A stretch of 64,000 nucleotides of DNA from Hermatobates lingyangjiaoensis (Eukaryota; Arthropoda; Insecta; Hemiptera; Hermatobatidae): NCBI GenBank assembly GCA_026182355.1, contig JAPFBL010000007.1, forward strand, positions 558,001-622,000. Direction: 5' to 3'. The notes beneath the pieces were generated by a model. It made no database searches. It was not told the DNA's origin and was given only the letters and a program-made list of their open reading frames with translations. Made by a program: the position numbers and the translations under genes. Of this stretch, positions 48,101 through 60,367 are shown in pieces (position 1 is the first letter of the stretch; each line of letters starts with the position of its first letter).

Positions 48101-48367
48101 AAGATCCTATGTGTTACATTTCCATGTGTCGTTGGACAATGGATAAGTAATACATTTGGGCCGATTAAGCATGAACAGAACTCTATGTAACTGCCAACTG
48201 AGGCACAAGTGTCTTGGGACTTGGAGTATCACCCAAACACATATTAAATACTCTGCCAGTACAAGTATAAAAGTCCCACGCATGCGTGTGTGTTGCTGTA
48301 CTTGTGATTCCTTGCACAGCTAAGGATTATGTGAACATGGGGGCTTCGCTCTTCTAGCAAATGACAT

Positions 48368-48405
48368 CCTCTCCTGATGACGATGATTCTGCGAAACAAC
48401 GGAAT
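48368..48405 (+). repeat. Weak hammerhead-like trace
   Basis: CTGATGA (48374-48380), CGATGATTCTGC, GAAACAACGG. Core and GAAA are present but stem II is at most two pairs. The downstream TTTTCTCTTTGAGATTTATG and ATATATAATA fit the same class of repeat end. Confidence 0.3.
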
Positions 48406-48499
48406 GAGTTTTTGTAGTGTTTTCTCTTTGAGATTTATGCATATATAATAATAGTTGTATACATGTAACGAAGTGACACAGAATTCCAACTAAGGTCAA

Positions 48500-50352
48500 A
48501 TTCAAATGTAAGAAAACGAACATTCTTTATCAGCCAACCTTGACTCTAATCGCCAAACAATTCTACCACTTTTTGGCTAAGACTTCCAACAGATATCTTA
48601 ACGGACTTAATATTTAAAAAGAAACAACGGAATAATGTACTCCTTTTGCCACTCGAAGTATCTTATGATTTGCCCTTTTCCCCCACTTTCAGTTTGTCAT
48701 ATTTCGATATTTCAATACGAGAAGTCTGCCATTCAGCAGCTCCATTGTATTTCTTTGAAAATTGAATAATTACCAAAGGGTAAAACTGATTGGAATTCTT
48801 TATATCGTGATATTGTGTTGTCATTGGGCATTGATAGATGTTAGGCAAATATTGCTGTTCCATATTGCAAAATAACATACGAAAAGGAAAGCTTCTTCAC
48901 TACTGGGAAGTTCTCTGTCTCGATACCGATCTGGCTACCAAAATGCTAAGAGTATTGTAACAGAACTCACAGGCCTGTCAAAATTAATATTTTGATATAC
49001 AGATCCAAATTTTTGTTACTTTTCATCCTCTATTTCTTTTATTTACACCCCTCCCACTATAAAAATGCCTCCCCACCCCATGGTACGTGCCAACCTGTGA
49101 TCCGGATCCCCTTCCCTTTTTGCTAAATCACTGCTTTAATTATTGAATATTTAACCAATACCAGATATGAAAAAGATGAATTCAATACGTATTATGCTGT
49201 ATTCAGGTTTTTAAAACTGATTTCTTGTTCCTGTTAATTAGATTACCTAATCAATTCGAAATAAACTACTTAGGAGCCAATGATCGTTCAATATACAGTG
49301 CATCTGCTGTACAACGAAATAATGGTTATATCAACCACTTAGTTCTTATTTGCAATTTGAAGTTTGCATAGCAATTGGCATTTCAGAAAGTAAAGGAATA
49401 AAGGTAATGAACAGAGCGCACAATGAAATGATTTTTAGTAAAAATAAATAAACTTGTAAGGAAATATAACGAAGCAGGAGAGATAAATAATCAAGAAGGT
49501 GACAGGTCGGACGATGACGTTAGTAGATACTAGTGAAACCGCACACAGTAACCTTCATGAAACCTACTCCCTCTTTACATACGTCACCTACATAGAAGTA
49601 TATAAATCCCGTTTCCTAACTGCCACAGTCATCGCTAACATTCTGAAATTGAATTCCTAAATAGCCGTCTCATGCGCAAACCAATTGCAGACTGTTACGT
49701 TTCGTAAAGAAATAAATAAAAAATAAGATCGGAACGAAGATAAACATATGAGATAGCCAGTTCTGTGAATGAGAAATGGAAGTCTGTAGTAACCTTTATT
49801 GAAAATTAAAATAAGATCTCAAAAGCATGGCAAATTTCTAGAATATCCAAACAATCTCTGAAACATCTGCATTCAAATGGAATCCTAGTTGATTTCTTAT
49901 TATTTGTGTATGTAGTTATTTTAATTATGTAATAGTTCATAAAATAATTTAGTTCTGTTGACATTACGCGCTCTGTCGACCATCTACAGCTACCATTAGC
50001 TAGCTAACTGTGTGCATATACGAGTATACCGACACGGAGGATGTTTAATGCAGATTACACGGTGCAGGCAAACTAGAATCACTGTCACAGACATTTAGAA
50101 GCTCTGAAAGCATTCACTAATTAGACTGCTCTATAAACTACAAACCACAACTTATTTACCCTTTTTTAAATGAAATGGTTTCCTAGTCATGGTGTTAATC
50201 AATTTTCCCACTGAACACCCAGGAATACATATAAAACTATTAGACTTAAGAACAATAGCCTTTTGGAATCAAATTAAGACATGGGACTGAATAACTCACT
50301 TGCACTACCATTTTCAACGTTCGATCTATTTGAAGGAAAAAATATATCGCAA
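48500..50352. other. Prl-1 5' intron DNA
   Basis: Nothing recognised. Confidence 0.45.
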
Positions 50353-50865
50353 AATATACCGTAAAGTCCGGCGTATAAGACCCCTTTTCATAACCAAAAT
50401 TTAGCTCCAAACTTGAGGGGGGTCTTATACGCAGAGGAAGAAAATCATAACTCAATAAAAAATTTAAATTAAATTAAAATTTGGCATAAAATTATTTAAT
50501 TTTTTCATAAAAAGGGTATTATTTAAAGTATATATTTTTATTAGTAATTTGAAGGTAATTTCAATTTATTCATAATACTATCATACAACAGCGCTACACG
50601 TCAGTTCTAAAGTCACGGGACATTGACATTGGTTCAGCGACAGACAGGCATTTTGTTGTTTTGATGAATATATTTTATTACCTAGATAGTCTTTTTATTT
50701 CTTTTAATGTATTTTATTATATTTATACACAAAATATTTTTCTTTCGAATAAGTACGCATACCGATATTTTATATGAGGGGTCTTATACGGCGAGGATAT
50801 GCTAAATCCTAGTTTTTGCTTTATAATTTAAGGAGGGTCTTATACGCCGGACTTTACGGTAATAT
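50353..50865. mobile_element. Inverted-repeat DNA element, superfamily undetermined
   Basis: Ends ACCGTAAAGTCCGGCGTATA and its reverse complement TATACGCCGGACTTTACGGT are perfect for at least 26 bp (50358 and 50860). The words GGGTCTTATACG recur near 50425, 50780 and 50830, so the terminal word is repeated subterminally. AATAT flanks both sides as a possible 5-bp target duplication. 503 bp, no transposase frame. Confidence 0.85.
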
Positions 50866-52740
50866 CATTAATGTAAAAGATAAAGTTCTCAACAAGATTT
50901 CTAGGCAGACACAGTCAGAAACAAAACTATAAGTCTGTAACCATTCAATGGAAGAAAGAAATATTTTAAAAGACCAAAGCAGGATTGAGAAAACAAAGAA
51001 ATGTGGTATACATAGAAAGAGCTGATTAACAGATCTGAAAATCAAACTATACCACTGTTCTTCAAGCAAAGTGACGCCAATCTGTAACAGGTGTGCCGCT
51101 GCAGGCATGTTTGATAAATCTCGTTTTAATTTGAATAAATATCACACTAAACTGTCATGAATGGAAGACCTGTTGAACTGTCGGACACCATTTATATTTC
51201 AGTCTCCTACATAAACTAAAAAATCTATTTAAAAAAAGTTTATTGAGGGCCTACACCACAGCCCTCACTGATACATCAGTGATGTATCTGTCACTGAAAA
51301 CAATCTTTGTTAAGTTTATTAAGTTCGATAACAAGCCTACGTTACGGTGGAGAGCTTGTCAACAGAGTGGCATGATGTCTACCTCCTAGAGCAATGGTGC
51401 TAAAAATATAGTGAGATGAGAAAAGAAATGAACTCAGAAATGGTAAACCCCATGCAAAAAATATTAGACCAAGAGTTAGTACATGTGAAAGCCACACAAA
51501 TACACTCGCCAAAATTAAAAATATTTTAGAAGTGAATCAAGACGTTATGGAAGTAAAAGAACGTCTGACGAGAATCTGAAGGAGTAAAACTAAAATATCC
51601 AGCAGGCAGACTTCACTGTGAAGCCTGTCATTGACGGTGCCTGCAGCTATATACAGCAAAAGGAACGAGAGTCTACTAGAGGTACAGAGTCTGTCGGAGC
51701 ATAGACTCCATGGAGCACACAACCCACTCAGGTTACTTCAAGCTATGATTGCGTAGGTTGAAAGCGATGATCACTATAGACCATATTGAACTCTATTCAA
51801 TATACGATTTGTGATTACCAGACATTGTAGTGAGATGAACTCCATTCCCGGGAGGCGGATCACCATGCTTCCACTGGTATCGACCGCTCTTCTCCTACCC
51901 TAGGGTGAACGACCTCGCCCTTCACAAGACCTGACGTCACGACCGGCCTCTCAAACACGTCCTTTGGATCACTTCTGTGTTCTCTCTAACAACCACAACA
52001 TCTTTACCAAACACATCAACTAGTCCACTTGTCATAATTCACTTCTTAATAGAGCTATGCTAAATAATACATATATGAGGTGTATTTCACTTAAAATGAC
52101 TAGCATAAGTCCATTCTAAAATATTGAATGCAAATGCCTCCTCAACATATAGTAAAATACTTCACAAGGTAACTGTAACAACAAAAATAAAACAACACGT
52201 AGGGCTAAAATATTTAACCCCATAATATCACCACTAAAGATGACCATTCTATCAGTATTAGTGAATTACTAAGAAAACAATATACACCAGCACTTCTTAT
52301 CCCTTTTCACCCATGTATCAGTAAGACCTGTGAAAAAAATTCGTGGTTAGGCTGTTTTTAAATAATCATCTTTTACTAGGTATTAATGAACCAATACACG
52401 AGTTTACGATAATAGCATATTTTCATTAACATTTACTTACAGTAGTACATAAATACCAAGATTATCTATTAATTATTATCTATTAAGTAAGTAAACATGT
52501 GACAATAAGCACAGATGAATACAAATAAACATATATCTTTTGTGGTACTGGTGCAGCATGTGATCTACACATATATTTCTGGTATATCTTGTGATTTACA
52601 TTAGTTTGATATCTACATATGTACATAAACTTTTCTTTTCTATATAAAATATTGAATATTGTAAATTTTATATTTTCACAAAATATATAAAATATTTGTA
52701 AATAATTTAACATAGGTTATTTAACATACAACTTTAATAA
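50866..52740. other. Prl-1 5' intron DNA
   Basis: No gene recognised. A GC-richer stretch at 51590-51980 has no assignable frame. Confidence 0.4.
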
Positions 52741-52870
52741 GTTGTATAGATTTCACAAAAACACGTGAACTAAAAATCAATGATTAGTTGGGTTTTTGAA
52801 TCTAACGGGGACCGCTAGATGCGGTTGAAAGATCTTAGTCTTTTTTTCACTTTTCATATTGCGGTTTGAT

Positions 52871-52926
<56 letters not shown>

Positions 52927-53059
52927 CTATTAATATATATATCACTTCGTCTAATAATATATATATATATATACTTTGAATTGAAAACAGACGGTCCGAA
53001 CGGACAAATAATTAAAGTTACAGCTAGAGAACACAAGGAAAAGGACGAACACTCACGAA

Positions 53060-53095
53060 TCTCGATAATTTCGGCGTCTTGCCGTCTTCAGGAGA
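53060..53095 (-). ncRNA. Hammerhead-like motif (family G, left arm)
   Basis: Inverted copy of 53165-53200. Confidence 0.5.
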
Positions 53096-53164
53096 AGAAC
53101 TTAAGTGGACGCATTTACGTCTCCATTCCTTCATTCTTTCTCCTTTTATTTTCTTTCTTTCTAC

Positions 53165-53200
53165 TCTCCTGAAGACGGCAAGACGCCGAAATTATCGAGA
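53165..53200 (+). ncRNA. Hammerhead-like motif (family G, right arm)
   Basis: TCTC (53165-53168), CTGAAGA (53169-53175), one C, stem GGC-AAGAC-GCC, GAA (53188-53190), ATTAT, C, then GAGA (53197-53200) pairing with TCTC. The cleavage triplet would be AUC. Stem II differs from family B (GGTT..AACC) yet is fully paired, which is covariation. Confidence 0.55.
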
Positions 53201-53404
53201 TTCGTGAGTGTTCGTCCTTTTCCTTGTGTTCTCTAGCTGTAACTTTAATTGTATATATATTTTATACTAATAATATATATATATTATTAATATCTATTAT
53301 ATATATATATTTTATACTAATAATATATATATATTATTAATATCTATTATATATATATATATATATATATCAATGATCAAACCACAATATGAAATGGGAA
53401 AAAA

Positions 53405-53447
53405 GACTAAGATCTTTCAACCGCAACAAGTGGTCTTCGTCAGACTC
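53405..53447 (-). ncRNA. Hammerhead-like motif (family C)
   Basis: Minus strand: GAGT, CTGACGA, one A, GACC..GGTT, GAA, palindromic AGATCT, T, AGTC. Stem I pairs at three of four positions. Confidence 0.45.
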
Positions 53448-53470
53448 AAAAACCCAACTCAGTTGATGTT

Positions 53471-54650
53471 TTGGTACATCACATGCTATACGGGTATCAT
53501 TTTTGTTAGTTTGGCAATGCTGTTAAAGTCAAGTTAAGTTGTAGAGGTGGAAGAACACGAACCAGATTATGTATTGTATGTATTTGATATTATAGTCATA
53601 CATGAAAATACCGCTTCACGTATTGAGTTATTGCGACAATCACACATATATTGACTGCATTCTCGTAGAAAGGGATTTTCAGTTTGAATGTAAAATTTAT
53701 CCTGGAATTAATCAGTTTAGTTTTGAATCCCAAGAAGGGACTCATTTTCATCTTTTTTTTTTTTAAAGTAGACAGGTCATATTTATACACGAATGTTTGA
53801 CAATAGATGGATTAGTATTCTAACCCAAATGGTCAAATGGTGGAATTGTTGGATATTGTTTTAAAATATTTCAACATAATCCAGTGTTTTTACGATTCAG
53901 AGCCTATAATAACTGATTATGTTTCGATAATGGTTGGCAGCACGTAACGTCAACAGTAAAACGAAAAGAGATGATTGGTATAAAAGGAGTTGTGTTCAGA
54001 ATCATCTACCCATTGTGAATCTGACAATAAATGACAAGTGTGAAGCCAGTACTCTACTGAACGTGCACTCATAGATGAGTGAGGAACTGGCCTAAGATGT
54101 GTCTGGTCATGACAAACCATTACAAACCCTACATTGCACAATCAATGATAATAATAAATCTTGCACAACAAACTGCGCAGATTACGCAAGGATGGCAAAT
54201 GTAACCATTTAATCATGTCCCACAACACACACAAATTAACATCTAAAAATTTCCACACATGAAGTGGTAAGTTTTAAAACCTTAAGACAATATACACCAA
54301 CATATTTTATTATGTTGGTGTATACGAGTATAGTTTTGGTAATTGTATTATATATTCTTTTTTATGATAAACAAATTCGCATAAAGTTTCAATAATATTT
54401 GTATTATTTCAAGACATGCAGTTCAGTATGAATTACACTTTTAAGAATTTCAATAACTTTAAATAGAATGCATTGCCCCATTCAATACTCATAAATCCTT
54501 AATATGGTATTTACAGTAAGGTTTTGAACCACAGAAAAGATAATGATAAATGCACCCTATTCCTAAACCTCTTGGATATTTGGCTAGATTTAGATTATCA
54601 TTTTCACCCTATATCACCTGAGTAGCTAGGAAATGACATATCACTGCATA
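53471..54650. other. Prl-1 5' intron DNA
   Basis: Nothing recognised. Confidence 0.45.
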
Positions 54651-54654
54651 TAGT

Positions 54655-54850
54655 TAGCTAGAATCACTGAACCACCTTGTGGGTAACAGGTAGCGTGCTT
54701 CCCTCAGTACTGCTGATTTAGGGTTCAAATGTTGACCATGTAGGACATAGAACCTTTTTTTCACGCCGTCTCACGGAGAAGGGTGTAAAGATTGTACGAC
54801 ATCAAGTACTCGCTAATGATCCTTACTAACCACATATGCTTTAAACTCAA
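54655..54850 (+). repeat. tRNA-derived SINE, diverged member
   Basis: Head with GTGGGTAACAGGTAGCGTGC and B-box-like AGGGTTCAAATGT, body with TTGTACGACATCAAGTACTCG as in family A. The tail is missing or diverged. Confidence 0.65.
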
Positions 54851-56200
54851 GTGAGAGAGAGAACATAGAAGCTGCAAGGAGTGAGATAACACGTTAAGCA
54901 TGAAACGAAAAACAAATTCAAACAAAACAGCTAAAATGTCATTTATTTTCAAAACTCAAAATAGGTTAATTCAAGGAATCGAATTAAAACTGAAAAAATA
55001 AACTACCGACTAAAAGTTGTCTAACGACTTGCCTGCTTGAGGGTCACGAAAACTTTTAATTCCGCTTTCCGTCCCCGCACCTCAGTCATTAGTCCAAGAA
55101 CTTACACGAATGGTCTCAGCACAGAGGCATTACTTTTCAACGCTTTGGCACATCAGCAACTTAAAATAACCTTGTCAGTGCGTTACTTTCCACTTGAGTT
55201 AAGAAAAAATACTGAGGTCATTATTATAATGAGGAATAATAGCGCTTCACTGGAGGCTAGCGGTTTGTTTCTATATCTGTAGACGGCAACCCGCGCACGG
55301 GTCAAGGCCTCAAGCATGAAATATACCTCAATGACAGTTATTTTCGGCTACGACACTATTACTGCCAAGAAACATCTACGACTTGAGCAAGAGGCTACTT
55401 ATAAATACAATAATATATGAGTAACATTTCATTTTATGAAGTATAACAACAATTACATAAATGAATTATGTTACAAATACGCAGAGGGTATCAGAGTTAT
55501 GGTAAAGTGGGTTTTTACGAGAAAGATATTAGACATCCATAATCGAATGATTATAATTTAAAAGTATTTAAGGTTAGAAATAGAGACTGCTTTTGAATTA
55601 ATTATAACTGCTATTTAATGCTTATAAGTAATAGTCAACTTAAAAAAATAGGCACGGTAAAAGAAGGGGTACGGGTCTGTTGAGTTTTAAAAAGTAGTCA
55701 ATGTTACAAAGTAGGATTGGACGTGTATCAACAGATAGAGCAGCTGAAGGAAAGCATGAAAAAGCAAAAGATACCTGGCACGGTAGAGGGACCAAGGTTA
55801 GAAGGGGAAAAAACAGGACGAAGACGTGGCAAGCGTGGGAAAGGGAAGCCGACAGTCTAGCATTTGACTGTCTGTCTACAAGAGACCACTACAACAGCTT
55901 CTGAAGTGAAACTAGCTCGACCACAATGGGCTTCAACATGTGTCACTTAAAGAGAACAGCATCCCTTGACAGTCACACAACATTCAGATTAAGATCCCTG
56001 AGTCTCGGCTAAGAATATTAATGGTTGTCTTTTTTTTTCAGCCAGTTATCTAGTTTTCGCACGGTTGTATAGTTCCTCTTCAGTATTTGAGAGTAACAGA
56101 TTGATTGGAATCTTTCGCGTCATAAGTACTATTTATAACATAAATGATAAAAGAAAACATGAAGCATAACACTCAGAGGCTTCAAAGGTCGGTAGAAAGG
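54851..56200. other. Prl-1 5' intron DNA
   Basis: No gene recognised. Confidence 0.4.
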
Positions 56201-56214
56201 TCGAGTACCACTGG

Positions 56215-56610
56215 GCACATTAGGAGAGAAGAGAGTGAAAAAATGAAGACGATAGGAAGGAAATGAAGAGGAGGAGAGTGGGAGAGACACCAGGGGGAAG
56301 AAATCAATAGGAATAGGGGGATAGCACACGAAGTCAAGGTAATAGGGAACATCGCTAATAATAGGAAGGAGAGAAAAGCAATTAGAGGGAAATGAGAGAT
56401 CTGAAGGGAAATGGGAGAAAGAGGGAAAAGAAGGTCCAGTGACGGGAGGAAAAGGCACAGGGAGATGGGGAGTGGTAATAGAACTGAATGGCGGAGAGAG
56501 AAAAGCAATTTAGAGAGAAATAAGAAAAGAGAAAGATGACAAGGAGAGAGGTGTGAAAACAGAGGAAGAGTGTTGTGCTGACAACCTACAACTAGTGCAA
56601 CCTTCCACGT
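56215..56610. repeat. Purine-rich low-complexity tract
   Basis: About 400 bp dominated by GA-rich words (GGGAGAAAGAGG and similar) on the plus strand. The complementary strand gives a 151-codon Pro/Ser/Phe/Leu-rich frame that is a composition artefact. Confidence 0.75.
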
Positions 56611-57813
56611 CAGTCCCTTCTTGGCTGTAACTTCCAAAGAATACTCAAAAGGAGTTGCAAAAAAAAGTATTACCTACTCCTAAATCATTACCTAAAACAC
56701 ATAATACAAATTATTATTAGTTTCATTTTCCAAATAAGAAATCGTAGTGATTTTGTAAACTACGATGTACCCATATAAGCTTCAGTTATTAGAGTGGAAG
56801 CAGAATTTCTAATTGCCTCTTTTCGTTGATAATACAAGTCCTGACTGGCCCATTTGTAGGAAAAGAAACTCCATGGTCAGTCGATTTGCTAATTTAATTT
56901 AACCATACCCACCTGAATTGATTACTTGATAAATCACTGTTTTAATGCCTCAGGTTTATTTTAAAGCATGGGTGATTCACACCTGGCTCATTGTCAAAAC
57001 AACTGCGAAGCATTGGCTATGATCGTATCCCGCTCCGTCTTCCATGTTGTTCATAATGGTAAACAGCTTTATCATGTTATTCGACTAGTTCAAATTCATT
57101 AGGCTATCTACCTCTATAATCTATTCGTCCTATAATCATCTCCCAAAAAAAAACCACCCCTCTTACCATTACAATATAAACTTAAGAAGACGCACCCCAT
57201 TTTTTTCGTTTAATAGTAATTAATCAGTTAGTAATTACCAGAAATGCCTCTTTTGGTAGACCGAAACTACAAATCATTATGAGATGTGGCACGGCGGTGA
57301 GTGAATGGATCGGGGCTTCAACATTCAGCGGATCACGAGTCACTGTAGCGTAGCGAGAAACAAAGGAGATCAACTGGCTAACAATGGACTCTTACACATC
57401 CAACCATAGCCACCATTTTCATAGAATATGGGAAGTGCAAAACAGCATAAACACCTTGATATTGGGCAGAACAAACGTTATAGAGTTCTCGCAACTTTTG
57501 TGAACTGTATTGCAGGCAATGTACTCCGTGGATTGGGAAAGCGAGGATGACTATTGGTAGGAACACCCATGTAAACTATATAGTGGTAACCAACTCCTTC
57601 TGTCCATGACAATGGAAATGAGCGCAACATGCTAACACCTCATTACATGCTTCTCAATTAGCAGTGTTAGGGAATCAGCCATACCTTACAGTTTATTATA
57701 CACTGTCTGGAAAGGTAAGAGTCATGGACAACTCATAAGGCTTGGCAAACAATGGCACTAACTGGTACAGTTTTTGCGTTATAAAAAACAGTGCAAGTAA
57801 AGTACAACACACA

Positions 57814-58360
57814 CAGGGTGAGCCAAATGTAGGTGGACAGTGAATAACATTTATTTAGAGATTAATTGCTAATACCTTTGTACTGACACAGTTATTACAT
57901 TGACAATAATACAAAACCTTTTAAATTTGACCAGTGCAAGTGCTCTTACTGCTTTCATATACACAGTTTTCAAGTCTGTCTCTAACGCTTCGACTATCAT
58001 TTTTGCACAGCTACCCAGACGGATCGCTACTCCCCAAAAGAAAAAGCCTATCGAGGTCAAGTCCTGTGAATGTACCGGCAAAATCAATTGGACCTCTTCG
58101 TCAAATCTGTTTTCCAAGAAATGTTTCATCAAGATACTCAATATCAAGATGTACAAGTTGACTGTTGAAAACCAAGAAGTGTAGGTAATTTAAAAAAATC
58201 ACATAGGAGCATTTCAAGAAATTAATACCCAGAGAGACTTGTGCGAGGAATGTTTGTTGAAGCGTAAGAGGCTGACTTCAAATCTGTGTAAATCGTGATG
58301 AAAAACAGTTTCGAGCACCTCCGTATGCTATTTACTTCCAACTACTTTTGGCTCACCCTG
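57814..58360 (-). mobile_element. Mariner-like element relic
   Basis: Terminal inverted repeats CAGGGTGAGCCAAA at 57814 and TTTGGCTCACCCTG at 58347-58360, with TA after the right end and CA (mutated TA) before the left. The minus strand keeps LPVHSQDLTSIGFFFWG, the degraded form of the mariner WPARSPDLTPLDFFLWG block holding the third catalytic Asp region. At 547 bp the transposase is mostly deleted and it is dead. Confidence 0.85.
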
Positions 58361-58885
58361 TATTTTGAGACTATCCTATTTATCATTATTTTGGAGGTGG
58401 TCACAGGTGCATGTGCAAGGATACTGACAAATTGAAAAGAAATAATTTTCTCGCAAATTAAACACCTATAAAAAAAAGTGAAAGACGAGTTCAATGAAGT
58501 ACTTTCATCGACTGCTTGTGAAATACATATTTAAGATAAATTTGTAAGGAGACGACTCTCCTGTTTTGAAAGTATCATTAAAGAACTGCTCTCTCTTGAG
58601 CATTGACCCTTGTTGGCTATTTAAAGGTTGATTTAAGATGATAGAAGGTGAGTAATAAAGGTTCTTAGTAATCTGCCCCAGGCAGTCAGTCCCATTAGTT
58701 AGGTGAATAGCTGAGATAACATCTGGCCATTGATTAATCACTTGGCACGCAAATACACTTATGTTGAATTAGGAAATTAGCAAGAATATTTTTCAACGAG
58801 GCGGAAGGATTTTCTAATAATTTCAAATATCTTGTGTCAGTGAGGGAAGAAATATCAGCAAAGCAAGCAAATAGCTGTCACTGAC
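58361..58885. other. Prl-1 5' intron DNA
   Basis: Nothing recognised. Confidence 0.45.
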
Positions 58886-59092
58886 CTGCGTCAAACTGGG
58901 GTCCACAGACTCGGTTGTCTGAGGCACTACAAGAGACTCGACCAGAGTGGCAATGAATGACCCGACACACCACTTTACTTTACACACCGCTTGGAAGCAA
59001 AGTAAGTCTATGACTGAGTGACGCCTGTAGGAAAGAAGAGGCGGCAGCAGCCCGAAGTGGGCACCACTTGGCGCCGCACTCTAGTCTCTTTA
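58886..59092 (-). other. Prl-1: Probable non-coding first exon of Prl-1
   Basis: A GC-richer stretch on the minus strand ending in a strong donor GACGCAG|gtcagt at 58886. It contains no ATG in any frame up to 59092, as expected for a leader exon feeding the acceptor at 41238. The 5' limit and the assignment to Prl-1 are inferred; the intron would be 17.6 kb. Confidence 0.5.
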
Positions 59093-60360
59093 CTCATACT
59101 ACCATCTCATACGGCAAGTTCTCAGTCTTTTACTCCATAATTGACTCAATTTTAACAATAAATACGCCAATGACTATAATAATTATTGAATTATAATCAC
59201 AAGGTTCAATAGACATATTATTATATTATAAACTCATCATTAGTGGTAAATTTTCTCCTCAGCTCGACCGGTTTCCGAGCGCGTCCATTATGAGGAGCCT
59301 AATCTCTTTTTTTTTTGTATTACACCAGATGGTCACTGATTACTACTTTCATGTACTGATCGTAGTGAGGTGCGTTGTAAAGTAATATGTAGTACTATGC
59401 ATTAACATAGTACACGTACAAACAGCAATACATCTTATGCATGGAAATATATCGGTATTGCGCCTTATAATCGAACCGCCTACAAACATAAAAATACAGT
59501 AATCATAATCTGAATAGCGCGAACTAAAGGGTTATTTCAATGAACGACCCCAAGCATTCCTTCATTTGTGTTCGGTACTCACTGCCAAGAATGAGGAAAG
59601 ACTAATACTTTCACACGGGCAAATCAATGTTTTTAAAGTCAATAAACATATTGGGATCCTTCAAAAAAAAAAAAAAATTAGTAGAGATGTACCTCTACAT
59701 CTATCAGAGATAGTATAGGAGTATCTGAGGTATACTCAGTCACATTAGTGAGGTAGGATAATAATTGAGATAAATTAACCCCTCGCTTTTGCTCCATTAT
59801 TGCCAATTGTTTGCAATAGACGGTTTTATGCTGATGACTCATGTTTGTTGAATGAAATAAAGTTTTGCGCCTTTCCTGACTTCCCAAAGACCATAACATC
59901 GATTAACAGTATACCCTTGAATTCAACGAAATGTAGGAGCTCAATAATCCTGCAGGTTGAATTAACAAAACTAAATAATAGAATAAATTAGTAAGGTTTT
60001 ACATTCCTATAATACGACTTAAAATAGAGTATTACATATTTCATAACAGTGACTACCGAGCCTAAAAATATTTGTATATTTAATTGCAAATCGTTTTAAT
60101 CGTAGATCAATGATGTTAATGAAAATGAAAATAGAATGTACATTTTACAGATAAAGGTTCAATAACACCAGGAAGGAGCATGCTTATAACTGCAGGAGTA
60201 ATTAAGTGAAAATATCAGTGATTAAACAAGGTCACAATCAAAATCAACTATTTAGTCTACTGAAATAAAGACTATTTCCTGGGAAAATAAAAAGAAATAC
60301 TTACTAAAGGACAGGTTATTAGTGTTTGGAGTTGTTGAAACTGATATGTTTGAATTGGTT
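59093..60360. other. Upstream AT-rich DNA
   Basis: Would include the promoter for the 58886-59092 exon on the minus strand. No TATA box was identified. Confidence 0.35.
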
Positions 60361-60367
60361 CGTTAAG

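Larger units (their letters stand above)
52745..53470. repeat. Nested cluster of (TA)n tracts and hammerhead-bearing repeats
   Basis: In order: a family C copy (52750-52870, core CTAACGG), a long (TA)n tract (52869-52975), a fold-back of family G (about 52978-53255), duplicated TATATATTTTATACTAATAA blocks (53255-53370), and a family C copy in reverse (53370-53470). The outermost pair are inverted family C copies, so one dimer appears inserted inside another. Confidence 0.8.

Noticed and set aside
56129..56637. 151-codon minus-strand open frame
   Set aside because: It lies exactly on a purine-rich tract; the Pro/Ser/Leu/Phe bias and lack of splice or homology support mark it as a composition artefact.
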